NCBI RefSeq assembly: GCF_019443085.1
Contig: NZ_JAHZIL010000004.1
Coordinates: forward strand, 186,001-250,000
Length of the DNA: 64,000 bases
From: Marinobacter sp. F4218
GTDB lineage: Bacteria > Pseudomonadota > Gammaproteobacteria > Pseudomonadales > Oleiphilaceae
Direction of reading: 5' to 3'
The notes under the pieces were generated by a model that made no database searches, was not told the origin of the DNA, and worked only from the letters and a program-made list of their open reading frames with translations. Below, piece by piece: positions 17,807 to 26,908 of this stretch; the stretch's first letter is position 1; each line of letters starts with the position of its first letter. The translations under genes were made by a program, and so were the position numbers.

Positions 17807-17832
17807 GGTGCGGCTTGAAGCCGCACCTTGTC
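17807..17832 (+). terminator. Hairpin ending the HupE operon
   Basis: GGTGCGGCTT (17807-17816) and AAGCCGCACC (17818-17827) form a near-perfect stem followed by a short TTGT. The weak T tract lowers confidence in intrinsic termination. It separates this operon from the convergent lipoprotein gene. Confidence 0.55.
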
Positions 17833-17878
17833 TGAAAAGGGGGCCGCTGTTCTAACGGCTGCTCGGGGTAAGGAGAGC

Positions 17879-18844
17879 CTACGGCCAATACCGAAGTGCC
17901 CTGAGCATCCCCTGCCCGTCGATCAGCAGGGTTCGCTGGCGCTCCACCTCGCTCGCGAACTCCACGCTGACCTCGTCACCGTCGTCCAGATTTGTGCGCG
18001 CATCTGCCAGAGCCCGATCCAGGTTTGCCAGCGCTTGTGCCCGGTTATCCCCCAGCGAGAGGTTATCCAGCAAGATCAGCCAGGGGGTCGATTGGGCTGG
18101 ATCGGCCTGTTCGATCCGCTCACGGTAGATGGGAAGCTCTGCCCCTGAAACCAGGGCGTAGTCGTAGAGCATTTCCGCCGCCGAAAACATGAGGTCCGGC
18201 TCACACGGGCCTTCCAGGTACCTTTCCATCGCCTGCACCAGATGTTGGTCCATCCGCCTTGCACCGCGGCGGCCGTAACTGTCGGCGATCATCTCGGGCA
18301 TGGTGCACAGGAAGTAATTGCCCGCGTAATAGGCGCTGGTCTCGCCATCGACGGCGGTGAAAGGCCGTTCTGGCAGGTGGGAGCGTTCGAGAAACAGGGG
18401 GTACAGCCGGGCGGCCAGCTCGTAGAGCTGTTCAGCTTCTGAGAGGTTGGCATCACCGGCAACCACCGTTTCCACGGTGTCTGACAGCCGGTTGAAAAAG
18501 TCGCCCCAAAGCCTGTACTCGGGCGCGGTGGCCGGGCCTGACTGGATCAGCGTCAGAAAATCCTGACCAACGGTGCGCAGTTTTTCGGACCAGCGGACGA
18601 AGCCGTCTTCGTCAGCTGGCAAGGCCTGGGCGTTCAGTTCAGACAGCGCCCGATCGATCCGATCCAAATGATTTGAGTAGGCCGGATCAACCGCTTGCTT
18701 GTCCGTCTCCGCCCGGCCCGAAGGGACCTGTGGTTGAGGTGGTGAAATGGATTGGCAGCCGGCCAATGCCAGGACCAGAATCAGCATGACAATGGCCGGG
18801 CATCGCCGGCTCAGACCATTGAGCAAGGTAGCCAATCCGCGCAC
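17879..18844 (-). CDS. Hypothetical lipoprotein, helical repeat type
   Basis: 321 aa with a lipoprotein signal (hydrophobic run then LALAGC, lipidated Cys30) and a Ser/Pro linker. The mature part is helical, acidic and Trp/Tyr-containing, in a pattern like TPR-type helical repeats, although no repeat consensus is clear. No catalytic motif is recognisable. It lies 29 bp past the end of the universal-stress-protein gene start region on the same strand as usp and sulP (its start at 18844 is 30 bp from the usp stop), so it may be the third gene of that operon. Confidence 0.7.
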   Translation of the reverse strand: MRGLATLLNGLSRRCPAIVMLILVLALAGCQSISPPQPQVPSGRAETDKQAVDPAYSNHLDRIDRALSELNAQALPADEDGFVRWSEKLRTVGQDFLTLIQSGPATAPEYRLWGDFFNRLSDTVETVVAGDANLSEAEQLYELAARLYPLFLERSHLPERPFTAVDGETSAYYAGNYFLCTMPEMIADSYGRRGARRMDQHLVQAMERYLEGPCEPDLMFSAAEMLYDYALVSGAELPIYRERIEQADPAQSTPWLILLDNLSLGDNRAQALANLDRALADARTNLDDGDEVSVEFASEVERQRTLLIDGQGMLRALRYWP

Positions 18845-18873
18845 TCCTGAACCCGTTCCGTCACAGATCCTGA

Positions 18874-19725
18874 TTAGCGCAGGATCACCAGCGGCTTTTC
18901 GGCCGTCTTCAGCATGGTCGTGGTGGTACTACCCACCAGGAACTGGCGAATTCGGGAATGACCATAAGCGCCCATGACCAGAATATCGATGTCGTGCTCT
19001 TCCTGATAGGCGTGCAATGCAGGTTCCACATCGCCCGCCCGGATGGCGAGAGTGATGTCGGACTCCAGCCCGGCCAGCATCTTCTCCGCCTTTTTCAGCT
19101 GCTCCCAGCGGTCGTTGGTGTCCGCGCCGATCATCACCAGGTGCAGCGGCATGCCCTTCAGAACCGGGCTTCCGGCCAGCAGCTCCACGCCCTTGAAGGC
19201 GGTGGCGCTGCCGTCGAACGCCAGCATCGCACTTTGGGGGGCCTTGAATTCGTCCGGCACCAGCAGAATCGGCCGGTGCATGCTGCGAATGACGGTCTCA
19301 AGCTGACTGCCGATGTGTATATCCCGATCAGAGCTGCTTTCTCCGTGCAGCCCCATGACCAGAAGGCGGGTCTGGTTCTCAAGCGCCAGCAGTGACTCGG
19401 TCAGATCGCCGTGGCGCTGGCGTTTGGCGATGTCTTCCACACCCGACGCTCTCACTCTGCGCTCGGCTTCGTCCAGCATGTGGTGGCCATGCTCCAGAGC
19501 AAGCTTGGAGCGTTTGCGGTCCAGCTCGGCCAGCTCGTCCAGCAGCTGCTCGCGGCTTCCCAGGCCAATGCTTCCGGCCAGGTCGGGTTCGGCCGGATAC
19601 CGTTCTTCGTCCAGAACGTGCAGCAGAGTCACCGGGGTTTGCATGTGCTGGCTCGCCCAGCTGGCATAATCACACACCGCCGGTGCGGCGCGGGAACCAT
19701 CAATACAGGCCACTACTCGTAACAT
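18874..19725 (-). CDS. Tandem-domain universal stress protein
   Basis: 283 aa carrying two UspA folds. The first begins MLRVVACIDGSRAAP with GLHGESSSDRDIHIGSQLETVIR near residue 130; the second begins SAMLAFDGSATAFKG and ends with the nucleotide-binding motif VMGAYGHSRIRQFLVGSTTTTML. The start at 19725 is preferred because GCGAGG lies 5 nt upstream and the domain begins there; the frame is open to 19800 through a low-complexity Asn/Gln stretch. It lies 77 bp downstream of the SulP gene and is probably cotranscribed with it. Confidence 0.9.
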   Translation of the reverse strand: MLRVVACIDGSRAAPAVCDYASWASQHMQTPVTLLHVLDEERYPAEPDLAGSIGLGSREQLLDELAELDRKRSKLALEHGHHMLDEAERRVRASGVEDIAKRQRHGDLTESLLALENQTRLLVMGLHGESSSDRDIHIGSQLETVIRSMHRPILLVPDEFKAPQSAMLAFDGSATAFKGVELLAGSPVLKGMPLHLVMIGADTNDRWEQLKKAEKMLAGLESDITLAIRAGDVEPALHAYQEEHDIDILVMGAYGHSRIRQFLVGSTTTTMLKTAEKPLVILR

Positions 19726-19802
19726 CTCAACCTCGCCTTGCTGATCGTTGTGGTTGTTATTCTGACGGCGATCGTCACCGGATTCCTTGGTCTGCGTCAT
19801 GG

Positions 19803-21290
19803 TCAGTGTCCCATCAGCTGGTCAACGGCTTCCGGCTTGTCGTGAACACCGAACCGGTCAACGATGGTGGCGCTGGCCTCGTTCAGACCGATCACTTCCA
19901 CATCCGCACCTTCACGGCGGAACTTGATCACCGCCTTGTCCAGTGCGCCAACCGCAGTGATGTCCCAGAAATGGGCCCGGCTCAGATCAATCACTACATT
20001 ATCGACTGCTTCCTTGAAATCAAAGGCCTGTAGGAGTTTTTCCGAGGAACTGAAGAACACCTGGCCTACAACCGTGTAGGTGCGCGTGTCCGTCTGCTCA
20101 TCCAGATCCGAGCTGACCATCATGTAGTGGCCGATCTTGTTGGCAAAGAACAGCGCCGCCAGCAACACACCGGCCAGCACGCCAAAGGCCAGATTGTGGG
20201 TAGCAACCACAACGATCACCGTCACCAGCATGACGATGTTCGTGGACAGTGGGTGATCCTTGAGGTTGCGAATCGACTCCCAGGAGAAAGTACCGATCGA
20301 CACCATGATCATCACCGCCACCAGGGCGGCCATGGGAATCTGCACCAGCAGGCTGTCGAGAACCAGCACCATGATCAGCAGGAATACACCGGCGGTCAGT
20401 GTCGACAGCCGGGTCCGACCACCGGATTTCACGTTGATGATGGACTGACCAATCATGGCGCAACCGGCCATACCGCCGATCAGGCCGGAGCCGATGTTGG
20501 CAATACCCTGGCCCTTGCACTCGCGGTTACGATCGCTTTCGGTATCGGTCAGGTCGTCGACGATGGTTGCCGTCATCATCGATTCCAGCAGGCCAACCAC
20601 GGCCAGCGGCAGCGAGTACGGCAGGATGATCATCAGGGTTTCGAGATTGAGCGGCACATCCGGCCAGAGGAAAATCGGCAGCGTATCAGGCAGTTCACCC
20701 ATATCGCCGACCGTCCGGATATCCAGCCCGAGAGCAACAGCGACTACGGTCAGTACGACAATGCACACCAGCGGCGAGGGCAGGATCCTGCCGACCACTG
20801 GAATCAACGGGAACAGGTAGATGATGCCAAGGCCCGCGGCGGTCATGGCGTAGACGTGCCAGGTAACGTTGGTCAGTTCGGGCAACTGGGCCATGAAAAT
20901 CAGGATCGCCAGCGCGTTCACGAAACCGGTGACCACAGAACGGGACACGAACCGCATCAGGCTGCCCAGTTTCAGGTATCCCGCAATGAGCTGAATCACA
21001 CCGGTCAGCAGCGTTGCCGCCAGCAGGTACTGCAGCCCGTGCTCTTTAACCAGCGTCACCATAAGCACTGCCATGGCCGCGGTCGCCGCCGAGATCATGC
21101 CCGGACGACCGCCCACAAAGGCAATGATGACGGCAATACAGAAGGACGCGTACAGTCCCACCTTGGGGTCTACCCCGGCGATGATCGAGAAGGCGATGGC
21201 CTCCGGAATCAATGCCAGCGCCACCACGATACCGGCGAGAAGATCCCCGCGGATGTTGGATAACCATTGGTTTTTCAGGGTATTAACCAT
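19803..21290 (-). CDS. SulP family anion permease with STAS domain
   Basis: 495-aa inner-membrane transporter of the SLC26/SulP family, moving sulfate, bicarbonate or similar anions. The N-terminal signature [20 protein letters not shown], the long helical domain and [20 protein letters not shown] are followed by a C-terminal STAS domain (about residues 395-490; [20 protein letters not shown]). The paired SulP-Usp arrangement is common among marine gammaproteobacteria. In such proteins the substrate (often bicarbonate or Na+-coupled) cannot be told from sequence alone. Confidence 0.93.
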   Translation of the reverse strand: MVNTLKNQWLSNIRGDLLAGIVVALALIPEAIAFSIIAGVDPKVGLYASFCIAVIIAFVGGRPGMISAATAAMAVLMVTLVKEHGLQYLLAATLLTGVIQLIAGYLKLGSLMRFVSRSVVTGFVNALAILIFMAQLPELTNVTWHVYAMTAAGLGIIYLFPLIPVVGRILPSPLVCIVVLTVVAVALGLDIRTVGDMGELPDTLPIFLWPDVPLNLETLMIILPYSLPLAVVGLLESMMTATIVDDLTDTESDRNRECKGQGIANIGSGLIGGMAGCAMIGQSIINVKSGGRTRLSTLTAGVFLLIMVLVLDSLLVQIPMAALVAVMIMVSIGTFSWESIRNLKDHPLSTNIVMLVTVIVVVATHNLAFGVLAGVLLAALFFANKIGHYMMVSSDLDEQTDTRTYTVVGQVFFSSSEKLLQAFDFKEAVDNVVIDLSRAHFWDITAVGALDKAVIKFRREGADVEVIGLNEASATIVDRFGVHDKPEAVDQLMGH

Positions 21291-21580
21291 GTTCAGTTCC
21301 GTTATTGGTAAAACAGGGACAAAGCTATTGGACCGTCACCCGGGGTGATCGCGAAAAATCCCGACTGTAAGAGAGAAAAACGGGGGCTGGCGCTACGGTG
21401 GACTGGTCTTCACAGGGTTCCGGCGAGCTTTCATCAAAAGGGTTGCAAACAAGGGCCGCGAAGCTTACCAGATTCGCCCCCCACAAGTAAGGTAAGGGAT
21501 GCCCGCTGAATTTCCTGCGGCGCCTTTGCCGAGCTACAATTTACCGAGACTTACACAGACTTAGGGAACTCCCGTCACCC

Positions 21581-22861
21581 ATGGATGATGTCGCCGCCCA
21601 GTTCATCTCGAGCAATCAGACCACACTCCATCTTGCCGTTGCGCTTTTACTCGGGGCCATCATAGGCCTGGAACGGGGCTGGGACGCCCGCGACCAGAAA
21701 TCCGGCGAGCGCATCGCGGGCATCCGGACCTTTGCACTGGTGGGGCTTCTGGGCGGGCTTTCAGCCGTGCTTGCCGATGCCATTACGCCCTGGGCCTTCC
21801 CGGTGCTGCTGATCAGCGTGGTTGCCATGGGTCTGGTGGGGTACAGCGAACGCCTGGCCCACATCCGTAATTTCAGCATCACCGGGATGGTGGGCATGGT
21901 GCTGACCTTCTGCTTCGGTGCGGTGGCCGTAGCAGTGGATCCGGTTATGGCGACGGCTGCGGCCGTTGTTACGGCCATCATCCTGGATAACAAGGAAGAC
22001 ATTCACGGCTGGGTCTACAAGCTCAAGGACCACGAACTTGACGCGGCTCTCAAGCTCCTGCTGATCTCGGTGGTGATGCTGCCGTTGCTGCCCAATCAGG
22101 AAATGGGGCCGGGCGGAGTCCTCAATCCGCGGGAAATCTGGTGGATGGTGGTGATGATCGCGTCCATCTCCTTTGTCGGCTACTTTGCCATCCGGGTGGC
22201 GGGCACCCGACGAGGCATCCTGTTTACCGGGGTGTTTGCGGGGTTGAGCTCCTCTACCGCCCTGACACTCCACTTTGCCCGGCAATCCGCGCAATTGCCG
22301 CAGCTCAGCGCCCAGTTTGCAACCGGAATTCTCATCGCCTGCGGCACCATGTTTCCGCGAATCCTCGTGTACTGTTTTGTCATCAACCGGGAATTGCTCC
22401 CCACCCTGATCTGGCCGGTCGTCACTATGACTGCCCTGCTCTATGGCCCGGCGTTGCTGATCTGGCGGCGAAACTCGGATCGACCGGAAGTTAACCAGCC
22501 GCCCCTGAACCAGAACCCCCTGGACCTGACCTCAGCCCTTCTGTTCGGCCTGCTGCTCATGGCCATCCTGCTGCTGGGTGAATTTCTGACCGGTTGGCTG
22601 GGCAATGCTGGTATTTACATGCTCGCCGCCAGCTCGGGCATTGCTGACGTTGATGCGATCACGCTTTCCCTTACGCGGATGTCGACGACCAACCTGGACA
22701 TGAACGTCGCCGTCGTCGGCATCGTCATCGCCGCAGCCACCAACAATTTGGTCAAAGCGGGCATGGCTCTGGCCATTGGTACTCGGCAGGCGGGCATGTT
22801 GGTGGGCGTTCCGATGGTACTGTCGCTGGTCGCGGGGCTTGCCGTTGCCTGGTTCCAGTAG
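21581..22861 (+). CDS. MgtC/SapB-like membrane protein with DUF4010
   Basis: 426-aa integral membrane protein. The N-terminal ~130 residues are MgtC/SapB-like, with ALLLGAIIGLERGWDARDQ and AGIRTFALVGLLGGL, the conserved Arg/Glu motif of that family. The rest is the DUF4010 domain of about eight helices, with GVFAGLSSSTALTLHFARQS and SSGIADVDAITLSLTRMS. MgtC proteins affect Mg2+ starvation and F-ATPase in pathogens; the role of this longer two-domain form is unknown. It ends one base before the convergent alkB gene. Confidence 0.9.
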   Translation: MDDVAAQFISSNQTTLHLAVALLLGAIIGLERGWDARDQKSGERIAGIRTFALVGLLGGLSAVLADAITPWAFPVLLISVVAMGLVGYSERLAHIRNFSITGMVGMVLTFCFGAVAVAVDPVMATAAAVVTAIILDNKEDIHGWVYKLKDHELDAALKLLLISVVMLPLLPNQEMGPGGVLNPREIWWMVVMIASISFVGYFAIRVAGTRRGILFTGVFAGLSSSTALTLHFARQSAQLPQLSAQFATGILIACGTMFPRILVYCFVINRELLPTLIWPVVTMTALLYGPALLIWRRNSDRPEVNQPPLNQNPLDLTSALLFGLLLMAILLLGEFLTGWLGNAGIYMLAASSGIADVDAITLSLTRMSTTNLDMNVAVVGIVIAAATNNLVKAGMALAIGTRQAGMLVGVPMVLSLVAGLAVAWFQ

Positions 22862-23512
22862 TCAGCAGGCGCGACGGAAGGTGAGATTGTAACGGCAGGC
22901 ACCGGTCAATGGGTGGCTGCCGGTTTTCAGGCGCAGGACACCGTGATAGCGCAATCGCGACGGGCCACCCCAGACCACCACATCGCCATGGGCCAGTGGG
23001 ATATTGACCGGGCGCTCGTTTCGTTTCAGCCCGCCAAACTGGAATACCTGGGGCAGCCCCAGGGACACTGACACGATCGGCTGCTCAAAATCGGTCTCGT
23101 CCTTGTCCTGATGCAGCCCCATTTTAGCCCCCGGCTCATAGCGGTTGATCAGGCAGGCATCGGGGCAGAAATCCCTGTAGCCGGCGGCCTCCGCAGCGTC
23201 CCGGGCCAGCCGTTCAAAGACCCCGGGCATCGACGGCCACGGCGCGCCAGTAAGGGGATCGGTGGGCTGATAGCGATACCCCCGGGTATCCGTCACCCAG
23301 CCCTGGTCGCCACAGCAGCTCATGGCCACCGACATGGTGTGGCCACCGGGCGTCTGCATGTGCCTCAGGGGGGCAGACGCCGTGACCCGATCGATTGCCG
23401 CCAGCAAAGCCTCCGCTTTTTCTCTCGCGAACTGGCGCAGCACCACTGCGCCATCAACAATGGCCTCAGACCTGGGCTCGCCAGGCAGATCGTCAAAAAG
23501 GTCCGCAATCAT
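22862..23512 (-). CDS. alkB: DNA/RNA alkylation-repair dioxygenase AlkB
   Basis: Fe(II)/2-oxoglutarate dioxygenase that oxidatively removes methyl groups from 1-methyladenine and 3-methylcytosine. At 216 aa it equals the E. coli protein in length. Iron ligands are His134 and Asp136 (LHQDKDE) and His190 (RLRYHGV); the 2-oxoglutarate-binding Arg pair is in CRYNLTFRRA at 207 and 213. It stands alone; no ada gene is adjacent. Its stop codon abuts that of the MgtC-like gene. Confidence 0.95.
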   Translation of the reverse strand: MIADLFDDLPGEPRSEAIVDGAVVLRQFAREKAEALLAAIDRVTASAPLRHMQTPGGHTMSVAMSCCGDQGWVTDTRGYRYQPTDPLTGAPWPSMPGVFERLARDAAEAAGYRDFCPDACLINRYEPGAKMGLHQDKDETDFEQPIVSVSLGLPQVFQFGGLKRNERPVNIPLAHGDVVVWGGPSRLRYHGVLRLKTGSHPLTGACRYNLTFRRAC

Positions 23513-23729
23513 CGGTGGCTACTCCATTCAGTCGAAAACAGCGCCGCTGTACCGGTCATGGTTGCAAGGAATTCGCAGGCTTCCTCCGGCCATACGCCAC
23601 TCTACACCGGTGAGGATCACCCGTGCAGTGACATCGAATGAGCGCGACGAATGAAAGCCTGTTCATGAACCCGAATTAAAAAACCCGTATATTCTATGGA
23701 CTGTTCCCTTTCGGATTAAGGACCTATTG

Positions 23730-24515
23730 ATGCTCTTGGCTCTGATTTTTGGTGGTTTGATTGGCTATGCGTTTGGCAAGTTTCCCGGATTCCTGGTGGG
23801 TGCTGCCATCGGTGCCTTTATCTTTAACCGCCTCAAAAGCCGTCTGATTGGCAAGCTCCACAACATTCAATCCGGCTTTGTTGAGTCGGTTTTTGCCGTT
23901 ATGGGCGCACTGTGCAAGGCCGATGGCGTGGTGTCTCAGGATGAAATCCAGGTCGCAGAAGCCATGTTTGTGCGTTTTCGTCTGAACGAAACCCAGAAGG
24001 CCAAAGCCAAGGCTGCCTTCAACCGTGGCAAGGCACCGGACTTTGATCTCGACGCAGAGCTTGCCCGTTTCCTGCAGATGACCGGACGCCAGCCCGCGTT
24101 TCTCCAGATGTTCCTGCAGGTACAGGTTTCGGCCGTAGCAGCAGATGGTGTCATCCATCCCGCAGAACACGCCATGCTCGTGCGTATAGCCCGTGGCCTG
24201 GGCCTGCCAGAGAGTCAGGTGGATCAACTGGAGGCCATGCTGCGCGGGGCTCACAGCGGACAGGCTGGTGCCGGTGCCGGCCAGCGTTCTTCCAGCCAAC
24301 AGATTGACGATGCCTACAAGGTTCTTGGGGTTTCACCCTCCGCCAGCGACGACGAACTGAAAAAGACCTATCGCAAGCTGATGAGCGAGAACCATCCCGA
24401 CAAGCTCGCCGGCAAGGGCTTACCCGAAAGCATGCGGGAAATGGCAGAGGAGCGGACGCGGGAAATCAGCCACGCGTACGACGTGATCAAGGACGCCCGC
24501 AAGAAGGCAGGATAA
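23730..24515 (+). CDS. djlA: DjlA-type cochaperone (TerB-like plus J domain)
   Basis: 261-aa membrane-anchored cochaperone for DnaK. It has an N-terminal Gly-containing hydrophobic helix (LIFGGLIGYAFGKFPGFLVGAAIGAF), a central TerB-like helical domain (VMGALCKADGVVSQDEIQ; VSAVAADGVIHPAEHAML), and a C-terminal J domain from ~193 with the HPD motif in SENHPDKLAGKG. This is the E. coli DjlA architecture. The ATG at 23730 has AAGGA 7 nt upstream; the TTG just before it is ignored. Confidence 0.92.
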   Translation: MLLALIFGGLIGYAFGKFPGFLVGAAIGAFIFNRLKSRLIGKLHNIQSGFVESVFAVMGALCKADGVVSQDEIQVAEAMFVRFRLNETQKAKAKAAFNRGKAPDFDLDAELARFLQMTGRQPAFLQMFLQVQVSAVAADGVIHPAEHAMLVRIARGLGLPESQVDQLEAMLRGAHSGQAGAGAGQRSSSQQIDDAYKVLGVSPSASDDELKKTYRKLMSENHPDKLAGKGLPESMREMAEERTREISHAYDVIKDARKKAG

Positions 24516-24521
24516 TCCCGG

Positions 24522-25130
24522 CTAGAACCATCGTGGCACGCGCGCCCGATACTCATCGTAGGGCGCGCCGTATGTGCTCGACAGGGCCTTCTCCTCTTCT
24601 CGCGCCTGGCGGGTGATCACCAGCACCCCGGCAATCAGGCAGACCAGCGAAAAGACACTCGGCAGTGCCAGGAAAAATCCGAACTGGCCGGTCATTACGC
24701 TGATGAACAGCGGGTTTCGGGACCGGGCAAACGGGCCGCTGGTCAGCAGCTTGGGATGATCCTCGCGGTGATCAATGCCGGAACGCCAGTCCTCATGCAT
24801 GTACGCCTGGAGATAGTTCACAGAGGTGAAGGAAACCAGCAGAAGCAGCATTCCCAGCAACAGTACCGGCCACTGATACAACGCGCCGAACACCCCCAGC
24901 CAACCGTCGATGTCCGCAAACACCCGAACCACGCACACCGAAAGAATCAGCGCACGGAACACGTTGAAAATTTGCCGGTGCCACCAGGGAGCGGATCCGC
25001 GCTCTCCGTAATTAATGTGGGAAAAACGCATGCGCTGATAAAGGCCCAGAGCCCGACTCGCAAACTGCAGGCCGATCATCAGGAAAAAGATGCCGAGAAA
25101 ATGGCGCACAAGAGGTTCAATGAATTCCAT
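24522..25130 (-). CDS. Membrane methyltransferase-like protein (ICMT/PEMT fold)
   Basis: 202 aa with four to five hydrophobic helices and the C-terminal signature of the isoprenylcysteine/phospholipid methyltransferase group: LLTSGPFARSRNPLFISV, then EEEKALSSTYGAPYDEYRARVPRWF. Such enzymes use S-adenosylmethionine at the membrane; the acceptor is not predictable in bacteria. Convergent with djlA, seven bases apart. Confidence 0.85.
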   Translation of the reverse strand: MEFIEPLVRHFLGIFFLMIGLQFASRALGLYQRMRFSHINYGERGSAPWWHRQIFNVFRALILSVCVVRVFADIDGWLGVFGALYQWPVLLLGMLLLLVSFTSVNYLQAYMHEDWRSGIDHREDHPKLLTSGPFARSRNPLFISVMTGQFGFFLALPSVFSLVCLIAGVLVITRQAREEEKALSSTYGAPYDEYRARVPRWF

Positions 25131-25288
25131 CGGGCTCGCTTAGTAAAGATTCACACCGCAAGCTTATTACCTGAAAAGGTCTGTGAAAAGCGTGTTAATC
25201 GGAAGCCGCTGCAATAACCAACTGACCAATCACATGGAATAACACAAAAAAGTGCCCCTGGGGTCTAACCTCCTCTCAGGAAAACCGG

Positions 25289-26725
25289 TCATAACAGCGG
25301 CCCCACCATTGCAACGGCGTTATTCCAGAGGCGTCGACGCCACCCCCAATTATTCACATCGTCGAAAGAAACAGGATTGGAGCTGGCAACGTATTCCATT
25401 TGGCGGGCAAACATGTCTGCAGTCAGCTCAGGATCAATACACAGTATATTGTTCTCGAAATTAAGCTCGAAACTCCTGCGGTCAATGTTGGAGGAGCCGA
25501 TCAGCGTTATGTTGTCGTCCACGGTCACGGACTTGGAATGCAAGAGTCCGCCGACAAACTCATGGATCTTTACCCCGGCCTTGAGCAATTCCCGGTAGTA
25601 ACTTCGACTCGCGGCGGCCACAACAAATGAATCATTCCGGGCGGGGAAGATAATCGTAGTATCAACCCCCCGGTTGGCCGCTGCACACAGCGCTGCTTGA
25701 AGGGATTCATTGGGCACATAGTACGGCGTCGTGATGGTGAGCCTGTCTCGCGCTGAATACATCAGCGCCTCGAACATTTCAGGGGCTGCAGAGGGGCGCA
25801 CCGTGGGCCCTGTCGCAATAACCTGGGCAAAGAACCCCGGCATGAACGACTCCACCTCCTTCTCCACCACATCACTGATGTCTTCATCCACGCAAGCCAT
25901 CCAGTCACTGGCAAAAACATGCTGGTTCTGCAGGGCAACAGGGCCCTCGAACCGTATTACGGCGTCGACCCACGGCGCGTACTTGCGCTTTACGAGGAAC
26001 TCAGGATCTGCACAGTTCTGGCTGCCGCAATAGGTAATCCAGTTATCGATTACGACGATTTTCCGGTGGTTTCGCAGATCAATACGCCCTCGCAAGGGCT
26101 GCAATAACAGATTGCCGACCGGAAAAGAGACGCCCAGCTTAACGCCGCTTTCCCGCATTGCTCGCCAGTGTTTCGAGTTGATTAGTTGGCGGGAACCCAA
26201 CCCATCGACCATTGCCCTGCAGTCGATACCGCGCGAAGCGGCCCGTCTGAGGGCCTCTACGACTCTGAGGCCATTATTGTCACAGAGCCAGATATAGAAG
26301 CTCAGGTGGACATGGGCCCTGGCAACATCTATGTCCTCGACGATTGAAGAGATCGTGGCGTTGGAATTTCGCAGCAGGTAGGCACGGTTGCCTGCAAGAG
26401 GCTTGAAGCCGTTAATGGTTTCACCGAGTCGAAATAGCGACGTGTAACGATCCGGTATCGCGGGCGTCGCTTCCACGGTCCCTGTTGACGCTATCGAGCC
26501 CGGCGCAGGCAAATACTCAGTCACCCTTCGAACACGATTACGGCGACCCCGTCCGATACTGGTTTCACCGATCAACACATACATCGCCATACCGGCGATT
26601 GGTACGGCCGCAATCACAACGATCCAGGCAATCCGGGAAGCCGGTTGCCGGTGCGGCCTCAGGAGCACCCGGGCGATAAACAGCAGTTGGACAAGCACAA
26701 ATGCGACAAAACCCAGGATCGCCGA
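25289..26725 (-). CDS. Cardiolipin synthase (phospholipase D type)
   Basis: 478-aa inner-membrane enzyme joining two phosphatidylglycerols into cardiolipin plus glycerol. There are two N-terminal membrane helices (FVAFVLVQLLFIARVLL and IVVIAAVPIAGMAMYVL) and two HKD motifs, HRKIVVIDN (with GSQN following) and HSKSVTVDD (with GSSN following). The ATG at 26725 follows GGAG by 7 nt; the frame is open to 26791, but those 22 residues are unlike the family. Belongs to the ClsA-type layout. Divergent from the amidase gene. Confidence 0.93.
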   Translation of the reverse strand, partial: SAILGFVAFVLVQLLFIARVLLRPHRQPASRIAWIVVIAAVPIAGMAMYVLIGETSIGRGRRNRVRRVTEYLPAPGSIASTGTVEATPAIPDRYTSLFRLGETINGFKPLAGNRAYLLRNSNATISSIVEDIDVARAHVHLSFYIWLCDNNGLRVVEALRRAASRGIDCRAMVDGLGSRQLINSKHWRAMRESGVKLGVSFPVGNLLLQPLRGRIDLRNHRKIVVIDNWITYCGSQNCADPEFLVKRKYAPWVDAVIRFEGPVALQNQHVFASDWMACVDEDISDVVEKEVESFMPGFFAQVIATGPTVRPSAAPEMFEALMYSARDRLTITTPYYVPNESLQAALCAAANRGVDTTIIFPARNDSFVVAAASRSYYRELLKAGVKIHEFVGGLLHSKSVTVDDNITLIGSSNIDRRSFELNFENNILCIDPELTADMFARQMEYVASSNPVSFDDVNNWGWRRRLWNNAVAMVGPLL

Positions 26726-26908
26726 CATGTTTCCGCTCCCGATGGAAATTGAACAATCCAGATCTCTTTCCCTGCGGATTGGAGGACCCAATCCATGGCG
26801 CTGTTGTCCGACTGAACCGTCGTCCTCACACTTTCCTCAAATGACATGTCGCCACATATTTGAATGCAGTACAGTCAGTAAACGTATAAAACTAGGAAGT
26901 TTCCAGCC